DNA from: Desmodus rotundus
Lineage: Eukaryota > Chordata > Mammalia > Chiroptera > Phyllostomidae
Reading direction: 5' to 3'
Length of the DNA stretch: 64,000 bases
Assembly: GCF_022682495.2 (NCBI RefSeq)
Contig: NC_071397.1
Coordinates: 14,165,082-14,229,081 of the forward strand
The translations under genes were made by a program, and so were the position numbers. Below the pieces are notes generated by a model. The model saw only the letters and a program-made list of their open reading frames with translations. It was not told the DNA's origin and ran no database searches. This document shows, piece after piece, positions 34,895 to 45,892 of the stretch; position 1 is the stretch's first letter, and every line of letters begins with the position of its first letter.

Positions 34895-36095
34895 CTTTTT
34901 ATTCAGTAGATAATACATTTCAAAGCACAGGATGAACACTCCCTTAAAATCAGCACCTGATCAAGAAATAGCACAAAAATCTCCCTGAAATCAAGTCAGA
35001 GAAGTGCCCCAAAGGGTAGCTACTGAACCACACTTTATATTTTTTGTTACTTTTGCCGGTCCTTGCACACTATATGCATGGAGGCATATTAGTACTCGGT
35101 GGGCCTAGTTTAGTTTGTTCAATATTATACTTTTCAGTTTTATTTATATTGTTTCCTACATCAAGAACCATTATTTCTCATTGCTTAATTTAATCTAATG
35201 GATAAATATACCAAGTTTATTTATCCATTTTACTACAAGTGAACATTTAGGCTCTTCCCAGTTTTATGATATTTTATTATGACAAATAATGCTGCTTTGA
35301 ACATTCCTGCACACGCTTTTTGGTACATACATGCACACACTTATGTTGGGTAAATTTCTGGGTCATGGTGTATGTGCACATGCAGCTTCAAAAGGTACCG
35401 CCAAACACTATTCAGACGTTGTATGAAGTCATTCTTCCACCTAGAGTGTATGAGATTTGAAGCTGTTTTTGTCTATAATCTTAGCTTTCTGATGGATTTG
35501 TAGTCACATCTCACCATAGATTTCATTTGCATTTCCTTAGTGACTAGTACCACTAGACACCTTTGCATATATTTAGCCACTTGGTTACATTCTACTTTAA
35601 AATACCTATGCAAGTTTTCAGTCCACATGTTAAATTCCTCGTTGGTTTGTAGGAATTTTCCGTGTAGTCTGCATAAAGTCCTTTGTTGGGTATAGCGTTA
35701 GGGACATCTTCCAGGTTCCGCCTTGCCTTTTCATTGTTAATGTCTCCTGGTAATAACAGTTCTGAATTTGAATTTGTCAGCCTTTTGCATTATGGGTAGA
35801 ACTTTTGGTGTCTTATTTAAAAATTTTTTCACATTCCCAGTGCAATTTATATATCTTCCTATGCTATTTTATAGAAGTTTTATTTTTTAGCCTTTCACAT
35901 TTAGATCTAGTAAATATCTGAAATTGTTTTTGTTAGACTGTCTGGAAGGAGCCTACATACATATTTTTTTCCAAACAAATAGCCAATTGCCTGCCAAAAA
36001 TTTACTGAAAAGGAAAACATGCTTTCCCTATTGCACTGTGAGTCATTTTGGTTCTGTATCCAGTAACTTAATGTACATGGCCCTTTATAAGGAGA
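34895..36095 (-). mobile_element. Old LINE-1 (L1ME-like) 3' portion, antisense
   Basis: The plus strand follows the antisense L1M 3' UTR and ORF2 end in order: 'ttatttatccattttactacaagtgaacatttagg', 'gacaaataatgctgctttgaacattcctg', 'gggtaaatttctgggtcatggtgtatg', 'tttcatttgcatttccttagtgactagt', 'gtcctttgttgggtatagcg' and 'cctttcacatttagatctag'. All frames are broken. It is clearly older than the adjoining L1 that follows at 36100. Confidence 0.85.
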
Positions 36096-36099
36096 TTTA

Positions 36100-37650
36100 T
36101 TTAATTTATTATTTTTTTCGGTGAAGTGGACTTTACTGTATTTTTTTGTCACTACCATTTTTCCCCCCTCTACCTTCTTCAACCTCCCCCCACCCTTTCT
36201 CCCCACTACAGTCACCACACTGTTGTCCATGTCCATGAGTTCCTTCTCTTTTTTTCTTCTTTGCTCAATCCCTCCACCTCCTAAGCTCCACCCCCAAACT
36301 GTCAGCCTGCTCTCTATGAGTCTGTCTCCGTTTTGCTTGTTAGTTCAGTTTGTTCATTAGCTTCCACATATGGGTGAAGTCATATGGTATTTGTCTTTTT
36401 CTGACTGGCTTATTTCACTCAGCATAATGTTTTCCAGGTCCATCCACACTGTTGCAAATGGTAAATTTTTCTTTTTTATGACCAAGTAGTATTTAGTTTG
36501 TGTAAAAGTACCATCACTGTTTTACCCACACATATACTGATGGACACTTGGGCTGCTTCCAAATCTTGGCTATTGTATATAACACTGCAATGAATATAGG
36601 GATGCATACATTCTTTTGAATTAGTGTTTTGGATTTCTTCAGATAAATTCTCAGAAGTGGAATCACTGGATCATATGGCAGCTCCATTTTTAATTTTTTG
36701 AGGTAACTCCACATTGCTTTCTCTAGTGGCTGCACCAATCTGCATTCTCACTAACAGTGCATGAGGATTCCCCTGTCTCCACATCCTCACCAACACTTGT
36801 TATTTGTTGGTTTATCGACGATGGCCATTCTGACAAGTGTGAGACACTACCTCACTGTGGTTTTAATTTGTATCTCTCTGATGATTAGTGGTATTGAGTT
36901 TCTTTTCATATATATTGGCCATCTGTATGTCCACTTTGGAGAAGTGTCTATTCAGTCCTTTGCCCATTTTTTTAATTGGGTTGTTTGCCTTTTTGGTGTT
37001 GAGTTTTATAAATTCTTTATAAATTTTGGATATTAACCCCTTATCAGATGTATTGGCCAATATGTTCTCCCGTTCTGTGGGTTGTCTATTTATTTTGTTG
37101 ATGATTTCCTTGGCTGTGCAAAAACTTTTCAGTTTTTAGTCCCATTTATTTATTTTTTCTTTCGTTTCCCTTGCCTGGGGAGATATATCTGATAAAATAT
37201 TGCTATGAGCAATGTCTGAGATTTTGCTGCCTGTGTTTTCTTCTATGATTTTTATGGTTTCTGGTTTACCATTGAAGTATTTGATACATTTTGAATTTAT
37301 TCTTGTGTGTGGTGTAAGAAGGTGGTTTAGTTTCATTTTTCTGCACACATCTGTCCAAATTTCCCAACAACGTTTATTGAATAAACTATCTTTAACTCAA
37401 TGTGTGTTCTTGTGTCCTTGGTTGAATCTTAATTGACTATGAGGATGTGAGTTTATTTCTGGGCTCTTTATTCTGTTCCACTGATCTATGTGTCTGTTTT
37501 TATGCCACTACCATGCTGATTTGATTACTATGGCCTTATCATATAGTTTCCTATTAGGTAGCATGATTCCTCCAACTTTGTTCCTCTTTCTTGGGATCAC
37601 TATTGTTATCAGGCTTTTTGTGTTTCCATATACATTTTTGGGACCATTTT
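36100..37650 (-). mobile_element. 5'-truncated LINE-1 with ORF2 C-terminal half, antisense
   Basis: About 1.55 kb of a younger L1 lie in antisense. It has a pyrimidine-rich bat-type 3' UTR (36130-36330), then 'cttccacatatgggtgaagtcatatgg', 'catccacactgttgcaaatgg' and recognisable ORF2 sequence to 37650, where it is truncated. Three open minus-strand segments have clear ORF2 similarity (see the separate pseudogene entry). No confident target duplication was found around the two ends. Confidence 0.93.
36514..37348 (-). pseudogene. L1 ORF2p fragment (post-reverse-transcriptase and C-terminal region)
   Basis: ORF2p is the L1 endonuclease/reverse transcriptase. Only the part after the polymerase domain is left. 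The segment at 37136-37348 aligns with the region containing the ORF2 motif around KINKWD. It ends at a stop where the family normally continues into the K-L-K-S-F motif. The segment at 36863-37060 ([29 protein letters not shown]) is in the same frame, and 36514-36738 (MELPYDPVIPLL, TIAKIWKQPKCPS) is in another frame. At least one nonsense mutation and one frameshift therefore disable it. Identification rests on these motifs, which are highly characteristic. Confidence 0.92.
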
Positions 37651-38437
37651 AAATTAAATCTACACTAGAGAAATATTTCAGATACTGAAGGCAGTATGGA
37701 TACAAACTAAAACACATTTTCTATCTGAGATTATTTTGGATCTCATGAGTAACATTAATTCATACCAGCAACTCACTTGCCAGGTTGTGGTTATAGTTTC
37801 TCAGGAGAGATTTTATGGACAAGCAAAATTCCTCTGGCCTCTTGTATATTATGTTTTGTAGATATGTGTGTGTCTATGTATATGTATGTATGTATGTATG
37901 TGTTTGTTTGGTTATCGACCTTTATCTTGCCCTTTGGGTGGGAGATAGACTCCTTTGGGAACTTAGAATTAGGCAGGGCTGTTGTATAGCTTGCCTATTA
38001 CAGAAGAGTCACGAGTTTTATTTTCTGTCCTCAGCCCCATAAGCAGTTACCAAACTAGAAACTTGAGTTCAGCAGAATGCTTCATAGGAAAAGATAAATT
38101 CAAGGTTATTTTAGCTCCCATTTTCTCAGCTTTAATTTTGTTTTGCTTTTGCAGATTTTTTGTTCTCAGTGCTGTGATAGTGTGTATTATTTTAAACCAA
38201 AGATTGTGTTTCCTATACTACCCAGCAGTGTTTTCCTAAGACACCTTTACTTTGTAGATTTTTTTCTCCAACAAAAGAATAAATGTTTCTTTTCTACTGA
38301 GGCACTTTATCATAAAGTGATTAATGACTGCCCAAATGGTTGATAATCCCTGGAAGACTGATTTTATACAGAGTAGAAGAACCTCAAGTCAAAGACAGCA
38401 TTTCTGAATCCTAACCAACCCCTCATTTCGTAGGCTT
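37651..38437. other. Gene-free unique sequence
   Basis: No gene. A (TATG)n run lies at about 37875-37903. Confidence 0.4.
37868..37905. repeat. (TGTA)n microsatellite
   Basis: Imperfect TGTA/TATG units over about 38 bases. Confidence 0.85.
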
Positions 38438-38451
38438 AAAGAAGAAAAATA

Positions 38452-38660
38452 GCCCTGACTGGTGTGGCTCAGTGGATGGAGGGCCATCCTGTGAACCAAA
38501 GGGTCTCTGGTTCGATTCCCATCTAGGGCACATCCCTGGGTTGTGGACCAGGTTCCAAGTAGGGAATGCATGAGAGGCAACCACACATTGATGTTTCTCT
38601 CGTTCTCTTTCTCCCTCCCTTACTTTCTCTAAAAATAAATATATAAAATCTTTAAAAAAA
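38452..38660 (+). mobile_element. VES-type bat SINE, sense
   Basis: It starts GCCCTGACTGGTGTGGCTCAG, has a B box (GGTTCGATTCCC at about 38510), 'gcaaccacacattgatgtttctctc' and a tail after AAATAAATATATAAAATC. A-rich direct repeats (GAAGAAAAATA at 38441-38451 and GAAAAGAAAAATA at 38661-38673) look like an imperfect target duplication, but low complexity makes this weak. Confidence 0.9.
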
Positions 38661-39469
38661 GAAAAGAAAAATACCAATGATTAATTTGATCATTGATTCT
38701 GTAGGATAAAGATTTTTTTAAAACTCAACAAACCATTTAAGACTGAATCCAGAAGAATCCACTTATGAGATCATCTTGGTGTAAGAGGTTATCTTACACA
38801 GTGGAAATTTTTCATAGAGTACCAGGCTGCAGTAGCTATTTGGGTTATAGAAATATTAACTCTCTTAATAAGAATCATAGATGCTCTGAGGAGTTGGACA
38901 ATGAGTGTGTGGACTTGCTTTCTCCTCAGTTAAATCATTTCCAAACTTAGTATTGTATATAGTATAGCCAGAAATTGCTTCTCAGCCATAAGAGTAAGTA
39001 CTCACAAAGCTTCGCATTCAATATAATTTTGAGACTGAAGGAATTGGAAGTGGGGCAACCTGCCTTTTCCTCTCATAGATGCCTTACTAAATCTTGAACC
39101 TGACTGAGCACAACAATCAACACTGCCATTTTCTATTTTTCCCATTTCTCTAAAGCATTCTACAGCTCTGGGCAGTAAGCCAGTCCATAGCAATGAGCCA
39201 GTCAAAATAGATAGTTGATGAGCATTCAAAAATGAATTTAGTGTGAGTGTGGGATTAAGCTTATATGTGATTACAAAATTCATATCAGCAGAACTGTAAG
39301 TTCCTAGATCTCACGACACTTTGTGCATTTTAGTGCTGATGAGTCCTTTACTTGTAGCCATGATGTAGAGGGAGGAGTTCATGTCCTTGCTGCTTCTGAT
39401 AATGTGTCCTGGAAAACTATCTGATGACCCATCCCAGTTACTTTCTACTATTAAAAAAATCCTCACCTG
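38661..39469. other. Gene-free unique sequence
   Basis: No supported feature. Confidence 0.4.
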
Positions 39470-39505
39470 AGAATATGTTTATCAGTTTCAGAGGGAGGGG
39501 AGAGA

Positions 39506-39536
<31 letters not shown>

Positions 39537-39640
39537 GGAGAGAGAGAGAGCATAGATAGGTTGCCTCCCATATGTGTCCCCAAAACCGTATGTGTCCCCA
39601 AAAGGGATCAAACACACAACGGTGTACAGGAGGATACTCC
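39470..39640 (-). mobile_element. Degenerate bat SINE fragment with (GA)n expansion, antisense
   Basis: 'gaatatgtttatcagtttcagaggg', a 60-base (GA)n tract (39489-39551), then 'ggttgcctcccatatgtgtccccaaaa' and 'gggatcaaacacacaac' follow the same order as the antisense SINE at 9112. The tRNA-like head is lost. A 14-base phrase, 'cgtatgtgtcccca', is nearly duplicated within it. Confidence 0.6.
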
Positions 39641-40530
39641 AGCTAATAACAAGACTCCTTCCAAGTACATTTGCATTTTAGTATGGGATGTTTCCAAGGC
39701 TTCATGATTTAGAAACTAGCACCCAACAGTAGAGAATGAAATGAGCAAATGCTCTTGGTAGAAGGACTTTTCTGAGTCTCAAATTTCCTCATTGTGACTT
39801 CTCAAAGTGGGAAGTCACTTATTCTGTCACTATAAGGACAGATAACCTTGATGAGTCCAATTTTTTGCTGCATAATCCTTTGACCTGGAGGGGAAAGTGT
39901 GTTTTCTTTCTTTTTCCCCCTCCTGCTGACATGGCATCTTAGTAATGAAAGGAGCAGAATCTAGTAGCAGGGACTTAGGCCCAGGACAAGTCTGATGTGC
40001 TTAATATTTTTTAAGATCAACCAGTAATATATCAAATCTTTCAATGTTTGTGCTCCGTCATCTGCCTTGAACCATCATTGTATAAAATAGAACAAAAACA
40101 AAATAGCCCGTATTTTCAGGTCTTTGCACTTTAAGAATAGAGTTTATTAAACAGACCTCTAACTCCTATAAACAGGGTCTTCTAGATGTTTACAATTTGT
40201 AAAATCCTATAAATTTTACTCTTTTCCTCTTCCTTAGCCTGACATACAAGTTAAGAAATGGTATTAAAAAAAGTTAATATGAAGAAATGACATCATTCAT
40301 TTATATTGGGGAAAAAACACCAAAATATCCCTTGCCAAAGATGTTATTTAATGTGTAACTACATATTAGGTATCTTTCCACTTTGGCTTTAAATATTTGA
40401 TTTAGAGGATTATAATACTACTCAGGTATCTAAAGTATGATCTGTTTGGCAATCCCTATTAAAAGAAATACTAACTTCACTCCCTCAGGATGCCAGGTTG
40501 GGATTTAAATCTGGGTTGAGGGGTAGGTGA
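39641..40530. other. Gene-free unique sequence
   Basis: No supported feature. Confidence 0.4.
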
Positions 40531-40835
40531 CCTATATTAGTTAACTATGGCTACATAACAAAATTCTCCAAAATCCAGTGGCTTAAACACATTTATTGTG
40601 TCGCAGTCTACCGGTCAGTCATCTGGGTGTGGCTAACTGGGCACTCTACTTCTGGGTCTTCCAGGCCGCAATCTAGGTGCCTGCTGGGCTGTAGTCATCT
40701 TAAAACTCCATTGGGGAAAGATTTGCTTTCGAACCCAGGTGGTCCTTGGCAGGCTTCGGTTCCTCGGGGGTTGTTGCATTAAAGGCTTTAATTCTTCATT
40801 GTCTGTTGAACACATTTCTAGAAGCAGTCTGACAC
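40531..40835 (-). mobile_element. MLT1-like MaLR LTR fragment, antisense
   Basis: 'tatattagttaactatggctacataacaaaattc', 'cagtggcttaaacacatttattgtg', 'gggtgtggctaactgggcactctacttctgggtc', 'gggctgtagtcatcttaaaactccattgggg' and 'ggcaggcttcggttcctcgggggttgttg' follow the antisense layout of old MLT1-type LTRs. The 5' portion of the LTR is missing. Confidence 0.7.
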
Positions 40836-41469
40836 TTTTCCCAGGTTCAGTGTTTAAAAAATATTCTTAATATACTGATACTCCAAAGGCATATAGTGCT
40901 GATGTTTCTCCAGGTGAAAAGTAAAGCTATGGTTCATTTTAATTTTGACAAATGGAGCCTGATTTTCTCTTCTTTAGAATAATTGGCCATAAGGCAGAAT
41001 GGAAGAGCTGAGGTATTTATTGATTTGTAAAGTGGTTAGCAGAAAGCAGAACTGAAATACTAGTATTTATTCATTGAGCTCATTTCCTCCAGGAACACAA
41101 TTATTAACTAATATTAACATTTCAGGCTTGTTACTGAAATGGAACCTAAAATTGTCAAGACGGCCTTTTGGTTCTAAGTTGGGCTTAATAAATATTTACT
41201 CAAAGATAAATAATTGAATTAATATTGAATAATGTCACATTCTACCTTAAGAAATTTGGTTCCAAAGAAGCCAGTCAGAAGCTCTGGTCTTGTTAAAAAG
41301 ATAGCCAACAGAGTAAAAATTGAGGAGTATTGGGAAAATTGAGGGTTGAAATAGGCACTTCTTAACATGTAGTGAAATTAATTTCTCCCTTCTTGGTGTT
41401 CTATTAGCATTCTTAATATTCCAGTTAGTAGGCATTTCAAATACAAAATTTCTCTCTGCCATTACCAAG
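40836..41469. other. Gene-free unique sequence
   Basis: No supported feature. Confidence 0.4.
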
Positions 41470-42165
41470 GTCACCATTCAAGCTATTACCCTCCCTTGAC
41501 TAGGCTAGAGAAATAGCCTCCTAAATAGCCTCTCTGCGTCTAGACTTGTCTCTCTAATTTCTTTGCTTCCTAAAAAAATCCACAAGGACAAATACACCAC
41601 TCTAGGATGTGAAGTCAATACTGGGGAATGTTGTGTGGGGGGCGGCAAGGGGTGGTCAAGTGGTATATGGGAACTCTTTGTACTTTCTGCTCAATTTATT
41701 GCTGTGAACCTAAAATGTGCTGAACAATTAAGATTATTAATTTTTAAAAAGCCATAAGGATTCTTTCAAAATGGGTAATTTTTTTCTCCTCTACTCAGAA
41801 TCTTCCAACTCTTCCCACCCCTATCAACCTAAAACAATATCCTTACCATGACTTACCGCCTTTATGTGCTCTGGTCCTGGCTACTTCCCTGACATCATTT
41901 CCACCTCATCCTTATAGTTTCAGCAAATGCCCCCTTGTTGCTTCTCAAATGCACCAGTCAGTCTGCTACCTCTGAGTTGTTGCATATTCTGCTTTGTCCA
42001 GTGGGACTCTCTGCTCCCAGGTATCTGCGTATGTTGTTCTCTTCCATCTGCGTCAGAGGGGCACTCGCCATCCCGTCAAAAAGGCCCTTCCTCACCCTCA
42101 AACCTCATAGAGCGGGCCACTCTCCTCCACTGCTCTCTCCTCTGAAACTGTTTATGTATCTGTAT
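41470..42165 (+). mobile_element. LINE-2 relic, sense, split by an L1M 3' end
   Basis: The left part (41470-41570, 'aatagcctcctaaatagcctctctgcg') and the right part (41790-42165, 'ctgacatcatttccacctcatcc', 'aaaaaggcccttcctcaccctcaaacc', 'gtttatgtatctgtatgcc') read as successive parts of L2 toward its 3' end. The interval between them is a different element (see 41575-41757). L2 was active before placental radiation. Confidence 0.7.
41575..41757 (+). mobile_element. L1M 3' end nested in L2, sense
   Basis: 'ggaatgttgtgtgggg', 'tatatgggaactctttgtactttctgctcaatttattgctgtgaacctaaaatgtgct' and a closing 'aagattattaatttttaaaaag' are the typical extreme 3' end of L1MB/L1MC-age elements. Confidence 0.8.
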
Positions 42166-42633
42166 GCCACAATATAAACCTTTTATTCGGCCACAAAATA
42201 TTGAGTGGAGACTTTCAAAAGCATTTCTGTCTATCATAGTATATTATCACATTCAATTAATCAGTGGTGGCCTGTTAAATAAATACTAGCTGTAAGCTTC
42301 CTGTTCTTGGAAGACTGAGTAATAGAAAGGGTGTGAGCTTGCTTCACTTTTAGGGTACTTCAGGGTAAAATAGATTTGTTGCTATTTTAATTGAATGTAT
42401 GTTGTTGGATGCATTAAATTGGGACTTCAAGTGACTATTGATATCACATATAGAAATCATACTATCATTTAAATATTACCTGTCTTGTACATAATATTAA
42501 AAAAAGCCTCTTTAGAGCAGGTCACGGTCCCCAAACTCAAGAAGTTACTGTAATGCTGGAGTACATAAAACATTTCACAAAGTAAGGAACGCTGTGCCCC
42601 AGGAAGGGGGTGCTGAGGAAATCAGATCTCCAT
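42166..42633. other. Unassigned spacer
   Basis: No supported feature. Confidence 0.4.
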
Positions 42634-42841
42634 CAGGGGTTCGTAACTTCAGTGCCATGGAGCACTATAGCAGTCAGCTGCAGACTCTGACCACAGCTAC
42701 AGACCATAAAAAAAAAGTTTATAAATGCATAAAATAACTTATACAGGATTATAAACAAAATCAATTTTGTTGAACTACTGTTCTTCCTGTGGTTTGCTTG
42801 GAGGTCCATGGACCCAAAGTGCAGAATTTCTCCACACCTTG
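42634..42841 (+). mobile_element. hAT-type non-autonomous element, decayed
   Basis: Starts CAGGGGTTCGTAACTTCAGTGCCATGGAGC and contains 'ataaatgcataaaataacttatacaggattataaac'. It ends in a 'gcttggaggtccatggacccaaagtg' region, matching the layout of mammalian hAT elements with 'CAGGGGTTCTTAACC ... GTCCATGGACCCC' ends. The exact family is not assigned and the right end is uncertain. Confidence 0.6.
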
Positions 42842-43327
42842 TAGCTCGAACACTGTCAAGTGTGGAACCTGTGCAAGCGAGTCAGTTACGTGAGCCCCAG
42901 TTCCTCAGCTGACAAGTGAGAAGGGCAAGAGTGGCTTACAGTAATTCCAAGGTGCAGAGGTCAGGAGTAAATAAAACAGCACTGTAAAGAGGTCGGCACA
43001 GTGCATATAGTCTTTAAGTACCTGCAAGATGTTATTTTTTAGGATTTTATGTACTCGCCCATGTCAGTATGTTGACTGTGATGGAAGAAGCTCCCCAGGG
43101 GTGGGGAGGTGAAATTCTCACATCTACCAACATGCTTCTCGGTTTCAGTGAGAGGACAAACGTCTGTTTCTCTTTCAAGCGTGCGTCTGTATTAATGAGG
43201 TAATAATTATTAAGCGTTTGCTTCACTAGCTCAGCCAGGAGCAGGCTGTTCAAGTTTTATGTTCCTTAACGCCTCACTGTCTTCTGAATGGACGACAGTG
43301 TCTGCTCAGCACAAAGTTATATTTATA
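42842..43327. other. Unassigned sequence before the mariner
   Basis: No supported feature. Confidence 0.4.
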
Positions 43328-43871
43328 TTGGATTGGCCAAAAAGTTTTAGTTTTTTTGTACAGTGGCTCTAGTAGTGCTTAGTTGTCTTTAACTTCATTT
43401 GAAACAATTTTGTTAGATTGTATTGTGCCAGCTGTCATATCAGTGTGCATTAAAAAAAGTTATCAAAATTGGTGAATTTTTGTGCAGGCATATTAATATT
43501 AAAGAGGGAGAAAATACACATTTTCAGCATATTATGCTTTATTATTTCAAGAAAGGTAAAAATTCAATGGAAATGGTGAAAAAGATTTGTTCAGTGTGTG
43601 GAGAAGCTGCTATGACTAATCAAATGTGTCAAAAGTGTATTGCAAAGTTTCGTGGTACTATTGACATTTTGGCGGAATGATTCTTTGCTGTGGGGCTGTC
43701 TTAAGCTTTGAAAGACATTTAGCAGCACCTGTCATCTCTACCCACTAAAAGCCAATAGTGGGAGATAGTCAACATACTCAAAATATTCAAATCAATAAAG
43801 TTATTGGTGAAAATGAAAAATGTCTTATTTTATGAAAAAACCATATGGACATTTTTGGTCAAATATATATA
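43328..43871 (+). mobile_element. Internally deleted mariner transposon
   Basis: The left terminal repeat TTGGATTGGCCAAAAAGTTT follows a TA dinucleotide (43326-43327), the mariner target. The right end 'gaaaaaaccatatggacatttttggtcaa' is its decayed inverted counterpart, merging into a TA array. Full mariners are about 1.3 kb and this one is about 540 bp, so most of the transposase gene is gone. The 3' section retains 'catactcaaaatattcaaatcaataaagttattggtgaaaatgaaaaatgtc', typical of mammalian irritans-type mariners. Confidence 0.9.
43423..43680 (+). pseudogene. Mariner transposase N-terminal fragment
   Basis: Mariner transposase cuts and pastes the element using an N-terminal paired-like helix-turn-helix and a C-terminal DDD/DDE nuclease. 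This frame preserves the first DNA-binding helices (FQHIMLYYFKKGKNSMEMVKKICSVCGEAAMTNQMCQKC, about residues 34-72 of the frame) and IAKFRGTID. It then runs to a stop at the internal deletion. The nuclease half is absent and a usual Trp in the helix-turn-helix is Cys. The frame opens at TTG, and the probable native start just before the FQH motif appears changed to AGG. The protein cannot be active. Confidence 0.88.
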
Positions 43872-43936
43872 TATATGTATATGTATGTATATACATATAT
43901 ATATGTATATATGTATGTATATACATATATATATAT
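43862..43936. repeat. (TA/TATG)n array with palindromic tandem units
   Basis: Two near-copies of a unit reading GTATGTATATACATATATAT follow each other. Each contains a palindrome (GTATATAC), so the array can form hairpins. It begins exactly at the right end of the mariner, where the target TA lies. Confidence 0.9.
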
Positions 43937-45474
43937 GATCTTCTGAAAAACAAGGTTGAAGAAGAGACGTTTTGGAGATAGAAACTGAATATTTCCATTT
44001 AAAATTTAAAGCAGGTTTAAGTGAAATATCTCTGTGAACACTGATAGGCTAATTGTAAGAAGATGGAAAAGACAGCCCATGGGAACTCAAATGTCAGCCT
44101 CCACCTGGAATACCCCACAACTCTTTGTAAGTCATCCTATTACCTGCAAACAAGGTAGCATCTGATTCACGGCTTTGATAGAGCAAGTGAATGCACTAGC
44201 AGTTAAATTGACTGGAAATTAGCAGGCACATGATGTCTTTTATAAACAAGAACGGACAAACATGGTATATTTATGCCTCTTTCCATGATTTAACATTTGT
44301 ATTCTTTTAAAGAAACAAGCCAGATATTTGACATGAGATTGTTCAGTAACCAGAAGCTCCTTTGTTGGAAATCTCTCACAACCATGGGCCAGATTATCCA
44401 CTTAAATGAAAGGAAGTTGCCAACCTTGGACTAAGTCACTTAGAAAAATGCAAACGTATCTATAGCGCTAACCAATGAAATTCTGTAGTGTTGAACACTA
44501 AAGGTTTATTTTATCTGGATGCGTGAGGTCAGCATTAGTTCATTCATCAATGAAGAAACATTTATAGAATTCCAAAATGGATGTTAAACCATTAAAAGAA
44601 CAATATTACTTTGGGTATAATCAAATATGAGTGATCAAAAGGGTGCTTTTGCCTCCCTATCCTCCTTTTCTCCCTTTTCTCTTCAATTCTGATCCAGTTG
44701 AGAACTAAAACTCCTGTATTAAACAACATCAAGAGGGTTAATTGAATGGATCTTCTAAGGTTCTGAGAAATGAGGAGTTTCATGGAAATGATTGTATATT
44801 AAGGGACAAGAAAGAATTAGGAATACCAACTTTGTCCAAAAAACATAGGTCAGATGCAGGCCAAAATTTTGTGGGGTACTGATCATAATTTTCTCTGCCC
44901 CAACCGGTTCCTTAGGGAGTGATGTCAAGGCTTTAGGAAGGGAAGATAGTAAAACTAAGTGAGCACAAGGTATTTGCAACTTTTGGACCATAGCTGGTGG
45001 TAGCATGAGCAGAGGTAAAGGGAACCTTTATTATTCTTAGAATAACTGATTCAGCTGATCAGAGCTGGATACATAGTCACGTGTAGTAAAATAGAGGCAG
45101 AGGAGGGTATCGCATAGCAGAGATGGGGTAACATGTGATAGCACCTCAGCCACCAAAATCAAAGGAGCTTTAACTTTTATGGGTACTTTTAAACATGACA
45201 GGGAAATTTTTAAATAGCTAAGGTGAGAAGTATTAACCTGGCATTGCTGCAGTTATGTGTTTGGACGTGAAGCAGACAAACATATTTTAAAAACATGATT
45301 ATTGATGTAATACACTCTCAGACTGTGGAGCCACATGCCGACCCACTAAATCGGAAACTCTGCGAGTGGAGTTTAAGGATTTGAGTTGGGATGTCGATGC
45401 ATATATGCTCTGTCTGAGAGCTACTCAGTCGATGGTGTGATGTTCGAGGTCGCTCAGCAGCTCTTGGTTTGGAG
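43937..45474. other. Gene-free unique sequence
   Basis: No gene or named repeat. A short C/T-rich patch lies at about 44650-44690. Confidence 0.4.
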
Positions 45475-45690
45475 CAGTGGTTCTCAATCAAGGGAAGTTT
45501 TGCTCCCTAGGAGTCACTGGCAATGTCTGAAAATATTTTGCTTGTCACAACTGGGCGTAGAAGTGCTGCTGACATCTAATGAGAAGAGTTCAGGGATGCT
45601 GACAAACATTCTGTAACTCATGGGACAGTCCCTCACGGCAAACAGTTACCTGCCCTGGAAGGTCAGTAGTGCTGAGTCTGAGAAACGCTG
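45475..45690 (+). mobile_element. MER20 (hAT-Charlie), near full length
   Basis: Starts CAGTGGTTCTCAATCAAGGG, passes 'cactggcaatgtctgaaaatattttgcttgtcacaactggg', 'gtgctgctgacatctaatgagaagag' and 'tcagggatgctgacaaacattctgtaa', and ends 'gctgagtctgagaaacgctg'. This is the complete MER20 order, at about 216 bp (family about 219). Flanking 8-mers (GTTTGGAG and GTCCAGAA) match at four positions, with only transitions differing, which is plausible for an old duplication. Confidence 0.93.
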
Positions 45691-45892
45691 GTCCAGAACA
45701 AGTTTTCTACTTGAATACACATTGTAATCACGTAGGAAGTCTTACAGTTAATGCTGTTCGCATCTTTTCTCAGAGATTCAAATTTATTTGTTATGGGATT
45801 TAAGCTGGGAAACATGAGTTCAGAACCACTGGACCAGAAGCTTGGGCGTACGTATTTATTTTTTTAACATTTGCCTAACACTCTCTCTACGG

